Part shown: piece after piece, positions 53,129 to 62,668 of the stretch
Layout: every line of letters begins with the position of its first letter
Numbering within the stretch: position 1 is the stretch's first letter
Assembly (NCBI RefSeq): GCF_900106075.1
Contig: NZ_LT629794.1
Location: 310,001-374,000, forward strand
DNA length: 64,000 nucleotides
Source: Polaribacter sp. Hel1_33_78
Lineage (GTDB): Bacteria; Bacteroidota; Bacteroidia; Flavobacteriales; Flavobacteriaceae
Reading direction: 5' to 3'
Program-made: the position numbers and the translations under genes
The notes under the pieces: generated by a model
Seen by the model: only the letters and a program-made list of their open reading frames with translations
Told to the model about the DNA's origin: nothing
Database searches by the model: none

Positions 53129-54586
53129 ATGTATCAATTCTCAGGTAAATTAAAAACATTCTCATTAGCACTAATTATTTTTGGTGTTGTAGGAATTGCA
53201 TTCAGTTTTTATAGTGGTTCTCAAAAAACTATAGAAGATGCAAAACATGCAATAGAAGCTTCTAACAGTGATGCTCATGGTGGCGCACATGGTGAAACAG
53301 CTGCCCCACATGGAGAAGCTGTCAACCATGATACGCATGCTGAAAAAACAGATAAAGAAGCACATGCTTCAATGATTGAAGCACACAGTGAAGTTGATGC
53401 TGTACATGGAAATTCACATGATAATGAACATGCAGAACACGTTTTACATCAACTACAAAATAGACCTTGGTCAGCATTTTATGTAGCTTTATTTTTCTCT
53501 TTAGGAATAACATTATTAGTTTTAGCTTTCTATGCGATTCAAAGAGTTGCACAAGTTGGTTGGTCCGTTGTTATTTTAAGAGTAATGGAAGCTATTACAG
53601 CAAATCTATTACCAGTCTCGATTATAATGGCATTAGTTGTTATTGCTTCGGTAATGCATTTGAACCATCTATTTCCATGGATGGCAGAAGGTACTGTTGA
53701 TCCTACAAGTGATAATTATGATCCAATTGTAGATGGCAAATCTTGGTGGATGAATTCTACAGGTTTTCTATTAAGAAGCATTGCGTATCTTTTAATATGG
53801 AATGCTTATAGATTCTTTATTAGAAGGAGCTCTATTAAAGAAGACACTGCAAATGATGGTAATAAAACATATAAGAAAAATTATAACGCATCCGTTATTT
53901 TCTTGTTCTTGTTTATGATCACAGAATCGATGATGTCTTGGGATTGGATTATGGGTTTAGATCCTCATTGGTTTTCAACATTATTTGGTTGGTACGTATT
54001 AGCTTCTTTATTAGTAAGCGCATTAACTGTAATAGCGTTTTTTACAATTTATTTGCGTGCTAAAGGTGCTTTACCTCACGTAAATGATAGTCATATTCAC
54101 GATTTAGCCAAATTTATGTTTGGTTTCTCTGTGTTCTGGACGTATTTATGGTTTTCTCAATTTATGTTAATTTGGTATGCAGATATTCCTGAAGAGACTA
54201 CTTATTTTGTTGCAAGATTTACAGAGTATAAGTTACCTTTTTTAGGAATGGTTGTGATGAATTTTGTTTTTCCGATACTATTATTATTAAATAGTGATTT
54301 TAAAAGCAAGCCTTGGTTTGTGTTTATCGGAGGATTCGTAATTTTAGCAGGTCATTATATGGATGTATTTATCATGGTTATGCCCTCTACAGTGGGTGCA
54401 CAATGGTATATTGGTATTCCAGAGATAAGTGCTTTATGTTTCTTTATTGGATTATTCATTTATACCACTTTAAATGCATTTTCAAAAGTGAGTCCAATAC
54501 CAAAAGGAAATCCTTTTTTAGAAGAAAGTAAACACTTTCATTACTACAATATTGAGCATTCAGGAGAAGAATCAGGAGATCATTAA
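53129..54586 (+). CDS. actF: Alternative complex III subunit ActF (second quinol-binding-type membrane protein) with a His-rich insertion
   Basis: ActF is a relative of ActC with about ten membrane helices (485 residues). After the first helix (about 12-30) comes a soluble stretch (40-112) with 13 histidines, many in AH-x-E type units (DAHGGAHGE, APHGEA, NHDTHAEK). The rest matches ActF: VMHLNHLFPWMAEGT, WDWIMGLDPHWFSTLFGWYV and FSQFMLIWYADIPEETTYF. The His-rich stretch could bind copper or zinc, but this is only composition. Followed by coxB after 37 bases. Confidence 0.92.
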   Translation: MYQFSGKLKTFSLALIIFGVVGIAFSFYSGSQKTIEDAKHAIEASNSDAHGGAHGETAAPHGEAVNHDTHAEKTDKEAHASMIEAHSEVDAVHGNSHDNEHAEHVLHQLQNRPWSAFYVALFFSLGITLLVLAFYAIQRVAQVGWSVVILRVMEAITANLLPVSIIMALVVIASVMHLNHLFPWMAEGTVDPTSDNYDPIVDGKSWWMNSTGFLLRSIAYLLIWNAYRFFIRRSSIKEDTANDGNKTYKKNYNASVIFLFLFMITESMMSWDWIMGLDPHWFSTLFGWYVLASLLVSALTVIAFFTIYLRAKGALPHVNDSHIHDLAKFMFGFSVFWTYLWFSQFMLIWYADIPEETTYFVARFTEYKLPFLGMVVMNFVFPILLLLNSDFKSKPWFVFIGGFVILAGHYMDVFIMVMPSTVGAQWYIGIPEISALCFFIGLFIYTTLNAFSKVSPIPKGNPFLEESKHFHYYNIEHSGEESGDH

Positions 54587-54623
54587 TAAATAATTGAATT
54601 AAAATAATTAAGACGATAAATAT

Positions 54624-55634
54624 ATGTTAGCGCTATTTTATATTTTTATAGGCATTGCAATCGGAGTTAGTTTCTGGCAAATTACCAGAATCATGAACCT
54701 GAGAGATGTTATTGCTACTGACGAGGATAATAGAAAACAAGGAAAGTATTCGCTATGGTTTATGGCATTTTTCTATGCAATGATGATTTATTGTTTAATC
54801 TTCATGAATGTAATAATGTTACCAGAATCTGCTTCTATTGAAGGGGAACACGATGACATCTTATTTAATATTACCTTTTGGTTAATTGGGATTGTACAAT
54901 TTATCATGCAATTTTTAATTTTTTACTTTACATTTAAGTACAGAGGAAGTAAAGGAAGAAAAGCAAAATTTTATGCGGATAGTCATAAATTAGAAATGAT
55001 TTGGACTATCATTCCGGCGGTAGTTTTAGTAGTTTTAGTATCATATGGTTTATGGCAATGGAATAACGTAATGGATTTATCGGATGCCGAAGATCCAATT
55101 GTTATAGAAGTTTACTCTCAACAATTTAGATGGGATGCGCGTTATGCAGGTGATGATAATACTTTAGGTCTAGGAAACGTAAATTATATCAAGGGTATAA
55201 ATACAATGGGTGTGGATATGTCTGACAAAAACGCATCAGATGACAAGCAGGTTACTGAATTATATTTACCCAAGGGAAGAAAGATTCATTTCAAGTTCCG
55301 GTCTCAAGATGTTTTACACTCGGCTTATATGCCACACTTTAGAGCTCAAATGAATTGTGTACCAGGAATGGTGACAGAGTTTGGTTTTACGCCAAAGTTT
55401 ACCACAGAAGAAATGAGACAGAACCCTGAGGTTATTGCAAAAACTATCGGAATCAATAAAATTAGAAAGTCCAAAGGAGAAGAAGAACTTTATGAGTTTA
55501 ATTACTTGTTATTATGTAATAAAATTTGTGGGGCTTCACACTACAACATGCAAATGAAGATTACGGTTGTAGAGCAAGAAGATTATGACGAGTGGATTGC
55601 AGAACAACCAACTTTAGCATCAATTATTAAATAA
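54624..55634 (+). CDS. coxB: Cytochrome c oxidase subunit II
   Basis: Subunit II (336 residues) receives electrons at its CuA centre. Three hydrophobic segments occur (about 1-20, 46-66 and 78-105), with a further helix near 127-147 (LEMIWTIIPAVVLVVLVSYG). The periplasmic cupredoxin domain has QQFRWDARY and the CuA ligands in CNKICGASHYNMQM (CxxxCxxxH), with another His in VLHSAYMPHFR. No heme c domain is attached, so electrons should come from ACIII's own cytochromes. A long loop (about 180-215) lies within the cupredoxin domain. Confidence 0.95.
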   Translation: MLALFYIFIGIAIGVSFWQITRIMNLRDVIATDEDNRKQGKYSLWFMAFFYAMMIYCLIFMNVIMLPESASIEGEHDDILFNITFWLIGIVQFIMQFLIFYFTFKYRGSKGRKAKFYADSHKLEMIWTIIPAVVLVVLVSYGLWQWNNVMDLSDAEDPIVIEVYSQQFRWDARYAGDDNTLGLGNVNYIKGINTMGVDMSDKNASDDKQVTELYLPKGRKIHFKFRSQDVLHSAYMPHFRAQMNCVPGMVTEFGFTPKFTTEEMRQNPEVIAKTIGINKIRKSKGEEELYEFNYLLLCNKICGASHYNMQMKITVVEQEDYDEWIAEQPTLASIIK

Positions 55635-55665
55635 TAAATTTAAAGACACTACAAATTAAAAGATT

Positions 55666-57447
55666 ATGTCAGAACATCATCATAAAGAAACATTTGTAAC
55701 CAAATATATTTTTAGTCAAGATCATAAAATGATTTCTAAACAATTCTTGGTTACAGGAATGTTTATGGGAATGATAGCCGTTTTTATGTCTATGTTATTT
55801 CGTTTACAGATAGCTTGGCCAGAAACATCGTTTACAATCATTGAAGCATTCTTAGGTTCTCATCAAACCAATGGGGTTATGGATCCAGATTTTTACCTTG
55901 CTTTAGTAACAATTCATGGTACTATTATGGTATTCTTTGTTTTAACGGCAGGCTTGAGTGGAACATTCTCAAATTTATTAATTCCATTGCAGATTGGAGC
56001 TAGAGATATGGCTTCTGGATTTTTAAATATGATTTCATATTGGTTATTCTTTGTATCGAGTGTAATCATGGTAATTTCATTATTTGTTGAAGCAGGACCG
56101 GCGTCTGCAGGTTGGACAATTTACCCTCCTTTAAGTGCTTTACCACAAGCTATTCCAGGATCTGGAGCAGGTATGACATTGTGGTTAGTGTCTATGGCTA
56201 TTTTCGTTGCATCTTCGCTAATTGGAGCCTTGAATTATATTGTTACAATATTCAATTTAAGAACAAAAGGAATGAAAATGACAAGGTTGCCATTAACAAT
56301 GTGGGCATTTTTTATCACTGCAATTATTGGTGTAGTTTCTTTCCCTGTTTTATTATCGGCAGCTTTATTGTTGATTTTTGATAGAAGTTTTGGAACATCA
56401 TTTTATTTATCAGATATTTTTATTTCTGGAGAAGTATTGCATTATCAAGGAGGATCGCCAGTATTATTTGAACACTTGTTTTGGTTCCTAGGTCACCCAG
56501 AAGTATACATTGTATTGTTGCCAGCATTAGGAATAACATCAGAGATTATTTCAACAAATTCTAGAAAACCAATTTTTGGATATAGAGCAATGATTATGTC
56601 TATTATGGCAATTGCATTTTTATCGACGATTGTTTGGGGGCATCACATGTTTATTTCAGGAATGAATCCTTTCTTAGGATCAGTATTTACATTTACAACG
56701 CTATTAATTGCAATTCCATCAGCGGTAAAAGCGTTTAATTATATTACAACTTTGTGGAAAGGTAATTTGCAGTTAAATCCTGCAATGTTATTCTCTATCG
56801 GATTAGTTTCAACATTCGTAACAGGTGGTTTAACGGGTCTTGTTTTAGCAGATTCTGCGCTAGATATTAATATTCACGATACCTATTTTGTGGTTGCTCA
56901 CTTTCACCTGGTGATGGGTGTTTCTGCAATTTTTGGAATGTATGCTGGTATTTATCATTGGTTTCCAAAAATGTATGGTAGAATGATGAATAAAACATTG
57001 GGGTATTGGCACTTTTGGATTACAATTATTTGTGCTTATGGAGTTTTCTGGCCAATGCATTTTATTGGATTAGCAGGTTTACCGAGAAGATATTATTCTA
57101 ATACTGCATTTCCAATGTTTGACGATTTACTTCAGATAAATGTAGTTATTACACTTTTTGCTTTAGTAGGTGGTATTGCTCAAATAATCTTTATTGCGAA
57201 CTTTTTTATCTCAATGTATAGAGGAGCGAAGGCAACTCAAAATCCGTGGAAATCTAATACCTTGGAATGGACTACACCAGTAGAACATATTCACGGAAAT
57301 TGGCCAGGTAAAATACCAGAAGTTCATAGATGGGCTTATGATTATAGTAAAAGAGTAGATGCAAATGATGATGATAGCGATTATTTACATGGTCAAGATT
57401 TTGTGCTACAAACTACACCTTTATTAGAAGGAGAAGAACAATCTTAA
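55666..57447 (+). CDS. coxA: Cytochrome c oxidase subunit I
   Basis: The 593-residue catalytic subunit reduces oxygen to water at heme a3-CuB and pumps protons. Twelve or more membrane helices are visible. Conserved sites are FWFLGHPEVYIVLLPA (CuB His and Tyr), VWGHHMFISGM (two CuB His) and DTYFVVAHFHLVMG (heme ligands). The coupling with the upstream act genes and the well-known ACIII-aa3 supercomplex in Flavobacterium johnsoniae imply the same assembly here. No coxC (subunit III) gene follows; a terminator does. Confidence 0.96.
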   Translation: MSEHHHKETFVTKYIFSQDHKMISKQFLVTGMFMGMIAVFMSMLFRLQIAWPETSFTIIEAFLGSHQTNGVMDPDFYLALVTIHGTIMVFFVLTAGLSGTFSNLLIPLQIGARDMASGFLNMISYWLFFVSSVIMVISLFVEAGPASAGWTIYPPLSALPQAIPGSGAGMTLWLVSMAIFVASSLIGALNYIVTIFNLRTKGMKMTRLPLTMWAFFITAIIGVVSFPVLLSAALLLIFDRSFGTSFYLSDIFISGEVLHYQGGSPVLFEHLFWFLGHPEVYIVLLPALGITSEIISTNSRKPIFGYRAMIMSIMAIAFLSTIVWGHHMFISGMNPFLGSVFTFTTLLIAIPSAVKAFNYITTLWKGNLQLNPAMLFSIGLVSTFVTGGLTGLVLADSALDINIHDTYFVVAHFHLVMGVSAIFGMYAGIYHWFPKMYGRMMNKTLGYWHFWITIICAYGVFWPMHFIGLAGLPRRYYSNTAFPMFDDLLQINVVITLFALVGGIAQIIFIANFFISMYRGAKATQNPWKSNTLEWTTPVEHIHGNWPGKIPEVHRWAYDYSKRVDANDDDSDYLHGQDFVLQTTPLLEGEEQS

Positions 57448-57496
57448 AGTTCTGATTTTATCCGTTTAATCAACGGTATCTTATCATAAAAATTTA

Positions 57497-57523
57497 AAAA
57501 CCTTTCCTATTTGGAAAGGTTTT
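57497..57523 (+). terminator. Terminator of the act-cox operon
   Basis: An 11-bp stem AAAACCTTTCC / GGAAAGGTTTT with a 5-base loop lies 49 bases after the coxA stop; the T run is short (TTTTCTC). Confidence 0.8.
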
Positions 57524-57568
57524 CTCATTCTCTGGTAAAAGGTATATTTAACCTGATTCAAAATCTCT

Positions 57569-57576
57569 TATATTTG
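57569..57576 (+). promoter_or_regulatory. -7 element directly before ruvB
   Basis: TATATTTG matches TAnnTTTG and ends only 5 bases before the ruvB ATG (57582). If used, transcription would begin at or within a base or two of the start codon, giving a leaderless message. No -33 TTG is seen. Confidence 0.5.
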
Positions 57577-57581
57577 TAAGT

Positions 57582-58604
57582 ATGAATGAAAACTTAAATC
57601 CTGATAACAGTCATTTAACAAATGAAGATATAGACGTAGAAAAAAAATTACGCCCACTATCTTTTGATGATTTTACAGGACAAGACCAAGCTTTAGAAAA
57701 TCTGAAAATATTTGTTGAGGCAGCCAATCAAAGAGATGAAGCTTTAGATCACACCTTGTTTCATGGCCCTCCAGGTTTAGGGAAAACTACGTTGGCACAT
57801 ATTTTAGCAAACGAATTACAGGTAGGTATTAAAGTTACTTCTGGTCCAGTTTTAGATAAACCGGGTGATTTAGCCGGACTGCTCACAAATCTTGATGAAC
57901 GAGATGTTTTATTTATTGATGAAATTCACAGATTAAGTCCAATTGTAGAAGAGTATTTGTATTCAGCAATGGAAGATTATAAAATTGATATTATGATCGA
58001 ATCTGGCCCTAATGCTAGAACTGTTCAAATCAATTTAGAACCCTTTACTTTAATTGGGGCTACAACACGATCAGGATTGTTGACTGCTCCAATGAGAGCT
58101 CGTTTCGGAATAAGTACAAGACTACATTACTATTCAACAGAACTGCTAACAACAATTATTCAAAGAAGTGCACATATTTTAAAAGTGCCAATTTCTATGG
58201 AGTCAGCAATTGAAATTGCAGGAAGAAGCAGAGGTACTCCAAGAATTGCGAATTCTTTGCTGCGTAGGGTAAGAGATTTTGCTCAGATAAAAGGAGATGG
58301 ATCTATAACCATTGCAATAGCAAAATATGCATTAAAAGCATTAAATGTTGATGCTCACGGCTTAGATGAAATGGATAATAAGATTTTGGAGGTGATCATT
58401 GATAAATTCAAAGGAGGACCCGTAGGAATTAGTACTATCGCAACTGCGGTTTCCGAAAATACAGAGACTATTGAAGAAGTATATGAACCTTTTTTAATTC
58501 AGCAAGGTTTTATTATGAGAACTCCAAGAGGGAGAGAAGTTACAGAATTAGCCTATCAGCATTTGGGTAGGACAAAAGGCAGAGATCAAGGAGAATTGTT
58601 TTAA
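57582..58604 (+). CDS. ruvB: Holliday junction branch migration DNA helicase RuvB
   Basis: RuvB (340 residues) is the AAA+ motor that, with RuvA, moves Holliday junctions during recombination. Walker A is [14 protein letters not shown], Walker B is [13 protein letters not shown], sensor 1 is [19 protein letters not shown], and sensor 2 is [19 protein letters not shown]. The C-terminal winged helix ends [16 protein letters not shown]. The start agrees with the family (MNENLNP). It has its own -7 element between the cox terminator and the ATG. ruvA and ruvC are not in the window. Confidence 0.97.
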   Translation: MNENLNPDNSHLTNEDIDVEKKLRPLSFDDFTGQDQALENLKIFVEAANQRDEALDHTLFHGPPGLGKTTLAHILANELQVGIKVTSGPVLDKPGDLAGLLTNLDERDVLFIDEIHRLSPIVEEYLYSAMEDYKIDIMIESGPNARTVQINLEPFTLIGATTRSGLLTAPMRARFGISTRLHYYSTELLTTIIQRSAHILKVPISMESAIEIAGRSRGTPRIANSLLRRVRDFAQIKGDGSITIAIAKYALKALNVDAHGLDEMDNKILEVIIDKFKGGPVGISTIATAVSENTETIEEVYEPFLIQQGFIMRTPRGREVTELAYQHLGRTKGRDQGELF

Positions 58605-58668
58605 AAGGCTAATTATGATTCAATAATTTGTGCTTAACAAAAAGTTCACAGGCAAAGTCTAAGAATTC

Positions 58669-60396
58669 ATGAATATCAAAAAAGTTATACCAATTTTAGA
58701 GTGGTTACCAAACTACAATAGATCTCTTTTTAAAGGAGATTTAGTTGCAGGAATTACTGTGGGTATCATTTTAATTCCACAAGGAATTGCGTATGCATTA
58801 ATTGCTGGTTTGCCACCAATTTATGGGCTGTATTGCGCATTAGTTCCGCAGGTTATGTATGCTATCTTTGGATCTTCAAGACAGGTAGCTATTGGTCCTG
58901 TTGCAATGGATTCCTTAATTGTTGCAACGGGTGTATCGACTTTAGCATTAGCAGGTTCAGAAAGCTACATTGCCATCGCTATTCTGTTAGGTTTAATGGT
59001 AGGTACTATTCAATTTATACTAGGAGTTTTTAGTCTAGGGTTTATTGTAAATTTTTTATCAAAACCAGTAATTACTGGATTTACCTCTGCTGTAGCCCTC
59101 ATAATTGGGCTGAATCAATTCAGAAATTTATTGGGTGTAGATTTTATTCAAAGTGACCAAATTCAATATGTTTTAGAAGATATTTGGTTTCAAATGGCAA
59201 CCTTTAAGAAGCCCACAACAATAATTGGATTGATATCGGTTATCACTATTATTATTTTCAGAAAGATAAATAAAAAAATTCCGAATGCCTTAATCGTTGT
59301 AATTCTTGGGATTGTAATTATGAAATATTTTGGAAAAAGTTTTAATGATGTTTCAATCGTAAAAGGTATTCCGTCAGGATTGCCAGTTTTCGGGATTCCT
59401 GAATTTGATTTAGATCTTATAAGAGAGTTGTTTCCAATTGCATTAACTTTAGTCATGGTGGGTTATTTAGAAACTATCTCTATTGGAAAGTCTTTGGAGG
59501 CAAAACAAGACGAATATAGAATAAGACCTAACCAAGAATTAATTGCTTTAGGGTTAAGTAATATGGTTGGTTCTTTTTTTAAATCTTATCCAACAACCTC
59601 AAGTTTTTCTAGGTCAGCAATCAATCAAGAAAGTGGTGGAAAAACAGGAATGGCAGCACTCATCTCTGTTGTCATGGTTATCATTACATTATTATTTTTA
59701 ACCCCATTATTTTATCATTTACCAAAAACAGTATTGGCTGCAATTATTATTGTTGCCGTTTTTGGATTGATAAATTTCAAAGAAGCTATTTTTTTATGGA
59801 AGGCTAATAATTTAGATTTTTGGTTGATGTTATCCACTTTTTTAGCAACCTTGTTATTAGGAATTGAATACGGAATTATAGTCGGTGTTGGTTTGTCTTT
59901 GTTTGTTCTAATTTACAGAACATCAAGACCTTATGTAACTGAATTAGGGAAGGTTCCAAACTCAAATTTTTACAGAAATAAAAATCGTTTTGAAGAAGTA
60001 ATTATTGAGGATGACATTTTAGTTTTTAGGTTTGATGCTCAGATATTTTATGCAAATTCAAGTTATTTTAGAGATAATTTAGACGAAATGGCAGCCCAAA
60101 AAGGAAAGGCATTAAAATTGATAGTATTGGATGCAGAGAGTATTAATAGAGTAGATAGTACGGGAGTAGAAATGTTAAAAGAACGCATTAAGTATTATCA
60201 GAAAAAAGGGGTAGTTTTTTATTTTGCAGGTGTTAAAGGCCCCGTAAGAGATGATTTTTTTAGAAGTGGTATTTTAGAGATTATAGATATCAATCATTTT
60301 TTTAGGAAAGCAAATCAAGCGGTAAAGTTTTATAAAACTGGCAATAGAAAACAGCAAGAGAAGTATTCAAAGTATATACATCAAGCATACAAATAG
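58669..60396 (+). CDS. SulP family anion transporter with STAS domain
   Basis: At 575 residues it has the SLC26/SulP plan: a transport domain of 10-14 helices (start KGDLVAGITVGIILIPQGIAYALIAGLPP, given here only in outline), the family signature region PVAMDSLIVATGV and SYPTTSSFSRSAINQESGGKTG, and a C-terminal cytoplasmic STAS domain (about 445-560, LIVLDAESINRVDSTGVEML). It carries sulfate, bicarbonate or another anion; the substrate is not readable. The next genes handle sulfane sulfur and persulfides, favouring sulfate, while bicarbonate uptake is also common in marine bacteria. Confidence 0.88.
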   Translation: MNIKKVIPILEWLPNYNRSLFKGDLVAGITVGIILIPQGIAYALIAGLPPIYGLYCALVPQVMYAIFGSSRQVAIGPVAMDSLIVATGVSTLALAGSESYIAIAILLGLMVGTIQFILGVFSLGFIVNFLSKPVITGFTSAVALIIGLNQFRNLLGVDFIQSDQIQYVLEDIWFQMATFKKPTTIIGLISVITIIIFRKINKKIPNALIVVILGIVIMKYFGKSFNDVSIVKGIPSGLPVFGIPEFDLDLIRELFPIALTLVMVGYLETISIGKSLEAKQDEYRIRPNQELIALGLSNMVGSFFKSYPTTSSFSRSAINQESGGKTGMAALISVVMVIITLLFLTPLFYHLPKTVLAAIIIVAVFGLINFKEAIFLWKANNLDFWLMLSTFLATLLLGIEYGIIVGVGLSLFVLIYRTSRPYVTELGKVPNSNFYRNKNRFEEVIIEDDILVFRFDAQIFYANSSYFRDNLDEMAAQKGKALKLIVLDAESINRVDSTGVEMLKERIKYYQKKGVVFYFAGVKGPVRDDFFRSGILEIIDINHFFRKANQAVKFYKTGNRKQQEKYSKYIHQAYK

Positions 60397-60481
60397 GTTA
60401 TAATTTGGATGATAAATATCATTTAAAATAGTTAAACTTAAATGTAATTTTACCGGTTAAAAATCGCGGTAGTTAAGAATT

Positions 60482-61888
60482 ATGATAATAGAACAAATTT
60501 ATACAGGCTGTTTAGCACAAGGGGCTTATTATATAGAAAGTAAGGGAGAAGTAGCAATTATAGATCCATTAAGAGAAGTGCAAGATTATGTAGATAAAGC
60601 AGCTATAAATAATGCAAAAATTAAATATATTTTTGAAACCCACTTTCATGCGGATTTTGTTAGTGGTCATGTTACATTAGCAGAAAAGACAGGAGCAGCA
60701 ATTGTTTTTGGACCTTCAGCAAAAACCAATTTTGAGGCAATTATTGCAGAAGATGATCAGGTTTTTAAAGTTGGAGATATTACTATAACTGTATTACACA
60801 CTCCAGGTCATACAATGGAAAGTTCATGTTTTTTATTGAAAGATAAAGATGGTAAGGATCATGCACTTTTTAGCGGAGATACATTGTTTTTAGGTGATGT
60901 TGGTAGGCCCGATTTGGCTCAAAAAGGAGAGCTTACAGAAAAAGATTTAGCAGGTTTTTTATTTGATAGTTTGCGGAATAAAGTAATGCCTTTGGCAGAT
61001 GAAGTTATTGTATATCCTGCGCATGGAGCAGGTTCTGCTTGCGGTAAAAATTTAAGCAAAGAAACGATTGGTACAATTGGGAATCAAAAAGAAACCAATT
61101 ACGCATTAAGAGCAAATATGACCAAAGAAGAATTTGTCAAAGAAGTTACTGATGGATTGTTGCCTCCTCCTGCCTATTTCCCTCTAAATGTGAAGTTAAA
61201 TAAAGAGGGATATAAAAATATTGATGATATCATCAAAACTTCTGCGAAACCTTTATCAGTAAAAGATTTTGAACTGATTGCAAACGAAACGGATGCTATA
61301 ATTTTAGATGTTAGGCATCAATCAGAATTTATAAAGGGATTTATTCCTCAATCAATTTTTATAGGAATTGATGGTGGTTTTGCGCCTTGGGTGGGTGCTT
61401 TAATAAAAGACATACAGCAACCAATTTTATTGGTAACACCTCAAGGAAAAGAAGCAGATACAATTATACGTTTGTCCAGAGTTGGTTTTGATAATGTATT
61501 AGGGTATTTAGACGGAAGTTTTGCTTCTTGGCAAAAATCGGAGAAAGAAATTGACACTTTATCATCTGTTTCAGTTGAAGTTTTAGAGCAAAAAATAAAT
61601 GAAAACGCACTCGTTTTTGATGTAAGAAAACCAGGAGAATTTGCAAGTGAACATATTAAGATAGCAGAAAGTACCCCGTTAGATTTTCTAAATAAGCATA
61701 TTTCTGAATTCCCAAAAAAGGAAGAATTTTATGTGCATTGTGCGGGTGGTTATCGATCTGTAATTGCAGCTTCAATTTTAAAAGCTCGCGGTTTTCATAA
61801 TGTCATTGATGTCGCAGGGGGTTATGCAGCTGTCAGAAATACAACGATAGAAAGAACAGCAGCCGTTTGTCCGTCAACTTTAAAATAA
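60482..61888 (+). CDS. Persulfide dioxygenase-like protein: metallo-beta-lactamase domain plus two rhodanese domains
   Basis: The 468-residue protein starts with a glyoxalase II/ETHE1-type metallo-beta-lactamase domain (1-230). Its metal site is nearly complete by eye: THFHADFVSGH, LHTPGHTMESS, FSGDTLFLGDVGRPDL and VYPAHGAGS. Two rhodanese domains follow. The first (about 260-360) has LLVTPQGKE in place of the active Cys loop and is inactive; the second (about 370-465) keeps the catalytic Cys in HCAGGYRS. Enzymes like this (Blh/CstB type) oxidise persulfides to sulfite and may pass sulfur to an acceptor. It is followed after 5 bases by a rhodanese lipoprotein. Confidence 0.88.
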   Translation: MIIEQIYTGCLAQGAYYIESKGEVAIIDPLREVQDYVDKAAINNAKIKYIFETHFHADFVSGHVTLAEKTGAAIVFGPSAKTNFEAIIAEDDQVFKVGDITITVLHTPGHTMESSCFLLKDKDGKDHALFSGDTLFLGDVGRPDLAQKGELTEKDLAGFLFDSLRNKVMPLADEVIVYPAHGAGSACGKNLSKETIGTIGNQKETNYALRANMTKEEFVKEVTDGLLPPPAYFPLNVKLNKEGYKNIDDIIKTSAKPLSVKDFELIANETDAIILDVRHQSEFIKGFIPQSIFIGIDGGFAPWVGALIKDIQQPILLVTPQGKEADTIIRLSRVGFDNVLGYLDGSFASWQKSEKEIDTLSSVSVEVLEQKINENALVFDVRKPGEFASEHIKIAESTPLDFLNKHISEFPKKEEFYVHCAGGYRSVIAASILKARGFHNVIDVAGGYAAVRNTTIERTAAVCPSTLK

Positions 61889-61893
61889 ATAAA

Positions 61894-62259
61894 ATGAAAA
61901 ATTTTTTAATCTTTTTTTTGATGAGTTTCTTTTTCATCAATTGTAGTGCACAAGAAGAAATAAAATCAATTTCTACGATAGAATTAAAAGTCTTACTCAA
62001 AAAAGGAAACACTCAGTTATTGGATGTTAGAGCACCAAAAGAAATAGAACAAGGATTTATAAAGACCGCAAAATTTGCTAATTTTTTTGATGCTAATTTT
62101 TACACAAAAGCGGTTAAACAATTAGATAAAAGTAAACCAGTTTATTTGTATTGCAGAAGTGGCAATAGAAGCGGAAAATCAGCAAAAATACTCAAAAAGG
62201 AAGGTTATGAGGTTTATAATATTTTAGGTGGATACAATCAATGGAAACAAGAAAATTAA
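61894..62259 (+). CDS. Exported rhodanese-like protein (probable lipoprotein)
   Basis: I start at the ATG at 61894 (MKNFLIFFLMSFFFINCSAQ), giving 121 residues. A frame starting earlier overlaps the preceding gene and hides the signal peptide. The hydrophobic segment ends in INCS, so Cys16 could be lipidated (the lipobox is weak). The single rhodanese domain contains LLDVRAPKEIEQGFI and the active loop YCRSGNRSGKSA with the catalytic Cys. It would act outside the inner membrane on sulfane sulfur. It follows the MBL/rhodanese gene closely and precedes the HMA gene by 2 bases, forming a sulfur-linked operon. Confidence 0.85.
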   Translation: MKNFLIFFLMSFFFINCSAQEEIKSISTIELKVLLKKGNTQLLDVRAPKEIEQGFIKTAKFANFFDANFYTKAVKQLDKSKPVYLYCRSGNRSGKSAKILKKEGYEVYNILGGYNQWKQEN

Positions 62260-62261
62260 GA

Positions 62262-62531
62262 ATGATGACAACAGCAATTCAAATAGAAAATTTAAAATGT
62301 GGTGGTTGTGCAACGACTATTAAAAAAGGATTATTAAGTTTGAACGCTGTAAAAGAGGTAACAGTGGATGTTGAGAATTCAATAGTTTCAATAATTTCAG
62401 AAAATGACGATTTAGAAACTATCAAAGAAAAATTAGCTAAATTAGGGTATCCAGAAGTTGGTTATAAAAATACAGTTTTACATAAGGCAAAGTCTTTTGT
62501 GAGTTGTGCGGTAGGTAGAATAGATCGATAA
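62262..62531 (+). CDS. HMA-domain metal-binding protein (CopZ/Atx1-like)
   Basis: I take the ATG at 62262 (MMTTAIQIENLKCGGCATTI); 62265 is equally possible, and a start at 62241 would overlap the rhodanese gene. The ferredoxin-like HMA domain has the metal site LKCGGCATTIKKG (CxxC), as in copper chaperones and the N-terminal domains of copper ATPases, and covers residues 3-68. A short tail ends SFVSCAVGRIDR with a third Cys. It probably binds Cu(I) or another soft metal in the cytoplasm. Its coupling to rhodanese genes might also suggest persulfide binding by its cysteines. Confidence 0.85.
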   Translation: MMTTAIQIENLKCGGCATTIKKGLLSLNAVKEVTVDVENSIVSIISENDDLETIKEKLAKLGYPEVGYKNTVLHKAKSFVSCAVGRIDR

Positions 62532-62615
62532 AAACGAATGATTTTAACCTGTTTATAAGTAATTCACTAATACCTTTCTAATGAAAAGTCAATTACAAAA
62601 AGCATTGTTAATGAT

Positions 62616-62645
62616 AAAATCCCAAGTGTAAACTTGGGATTTTAT
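62616..62645. terminator. Terminator between HMA gene and the TonB-dependent receptor
   Basis: A 12-bp stem AAAATCCCAAGT / ACTTGGGATTTT with a GTAA loop lies between convergent genes, so it may act on both strands. Confidence 0.85.
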
Positions 62646-62668
62646 TTGTTTTATAGAAAAGTTACTTT

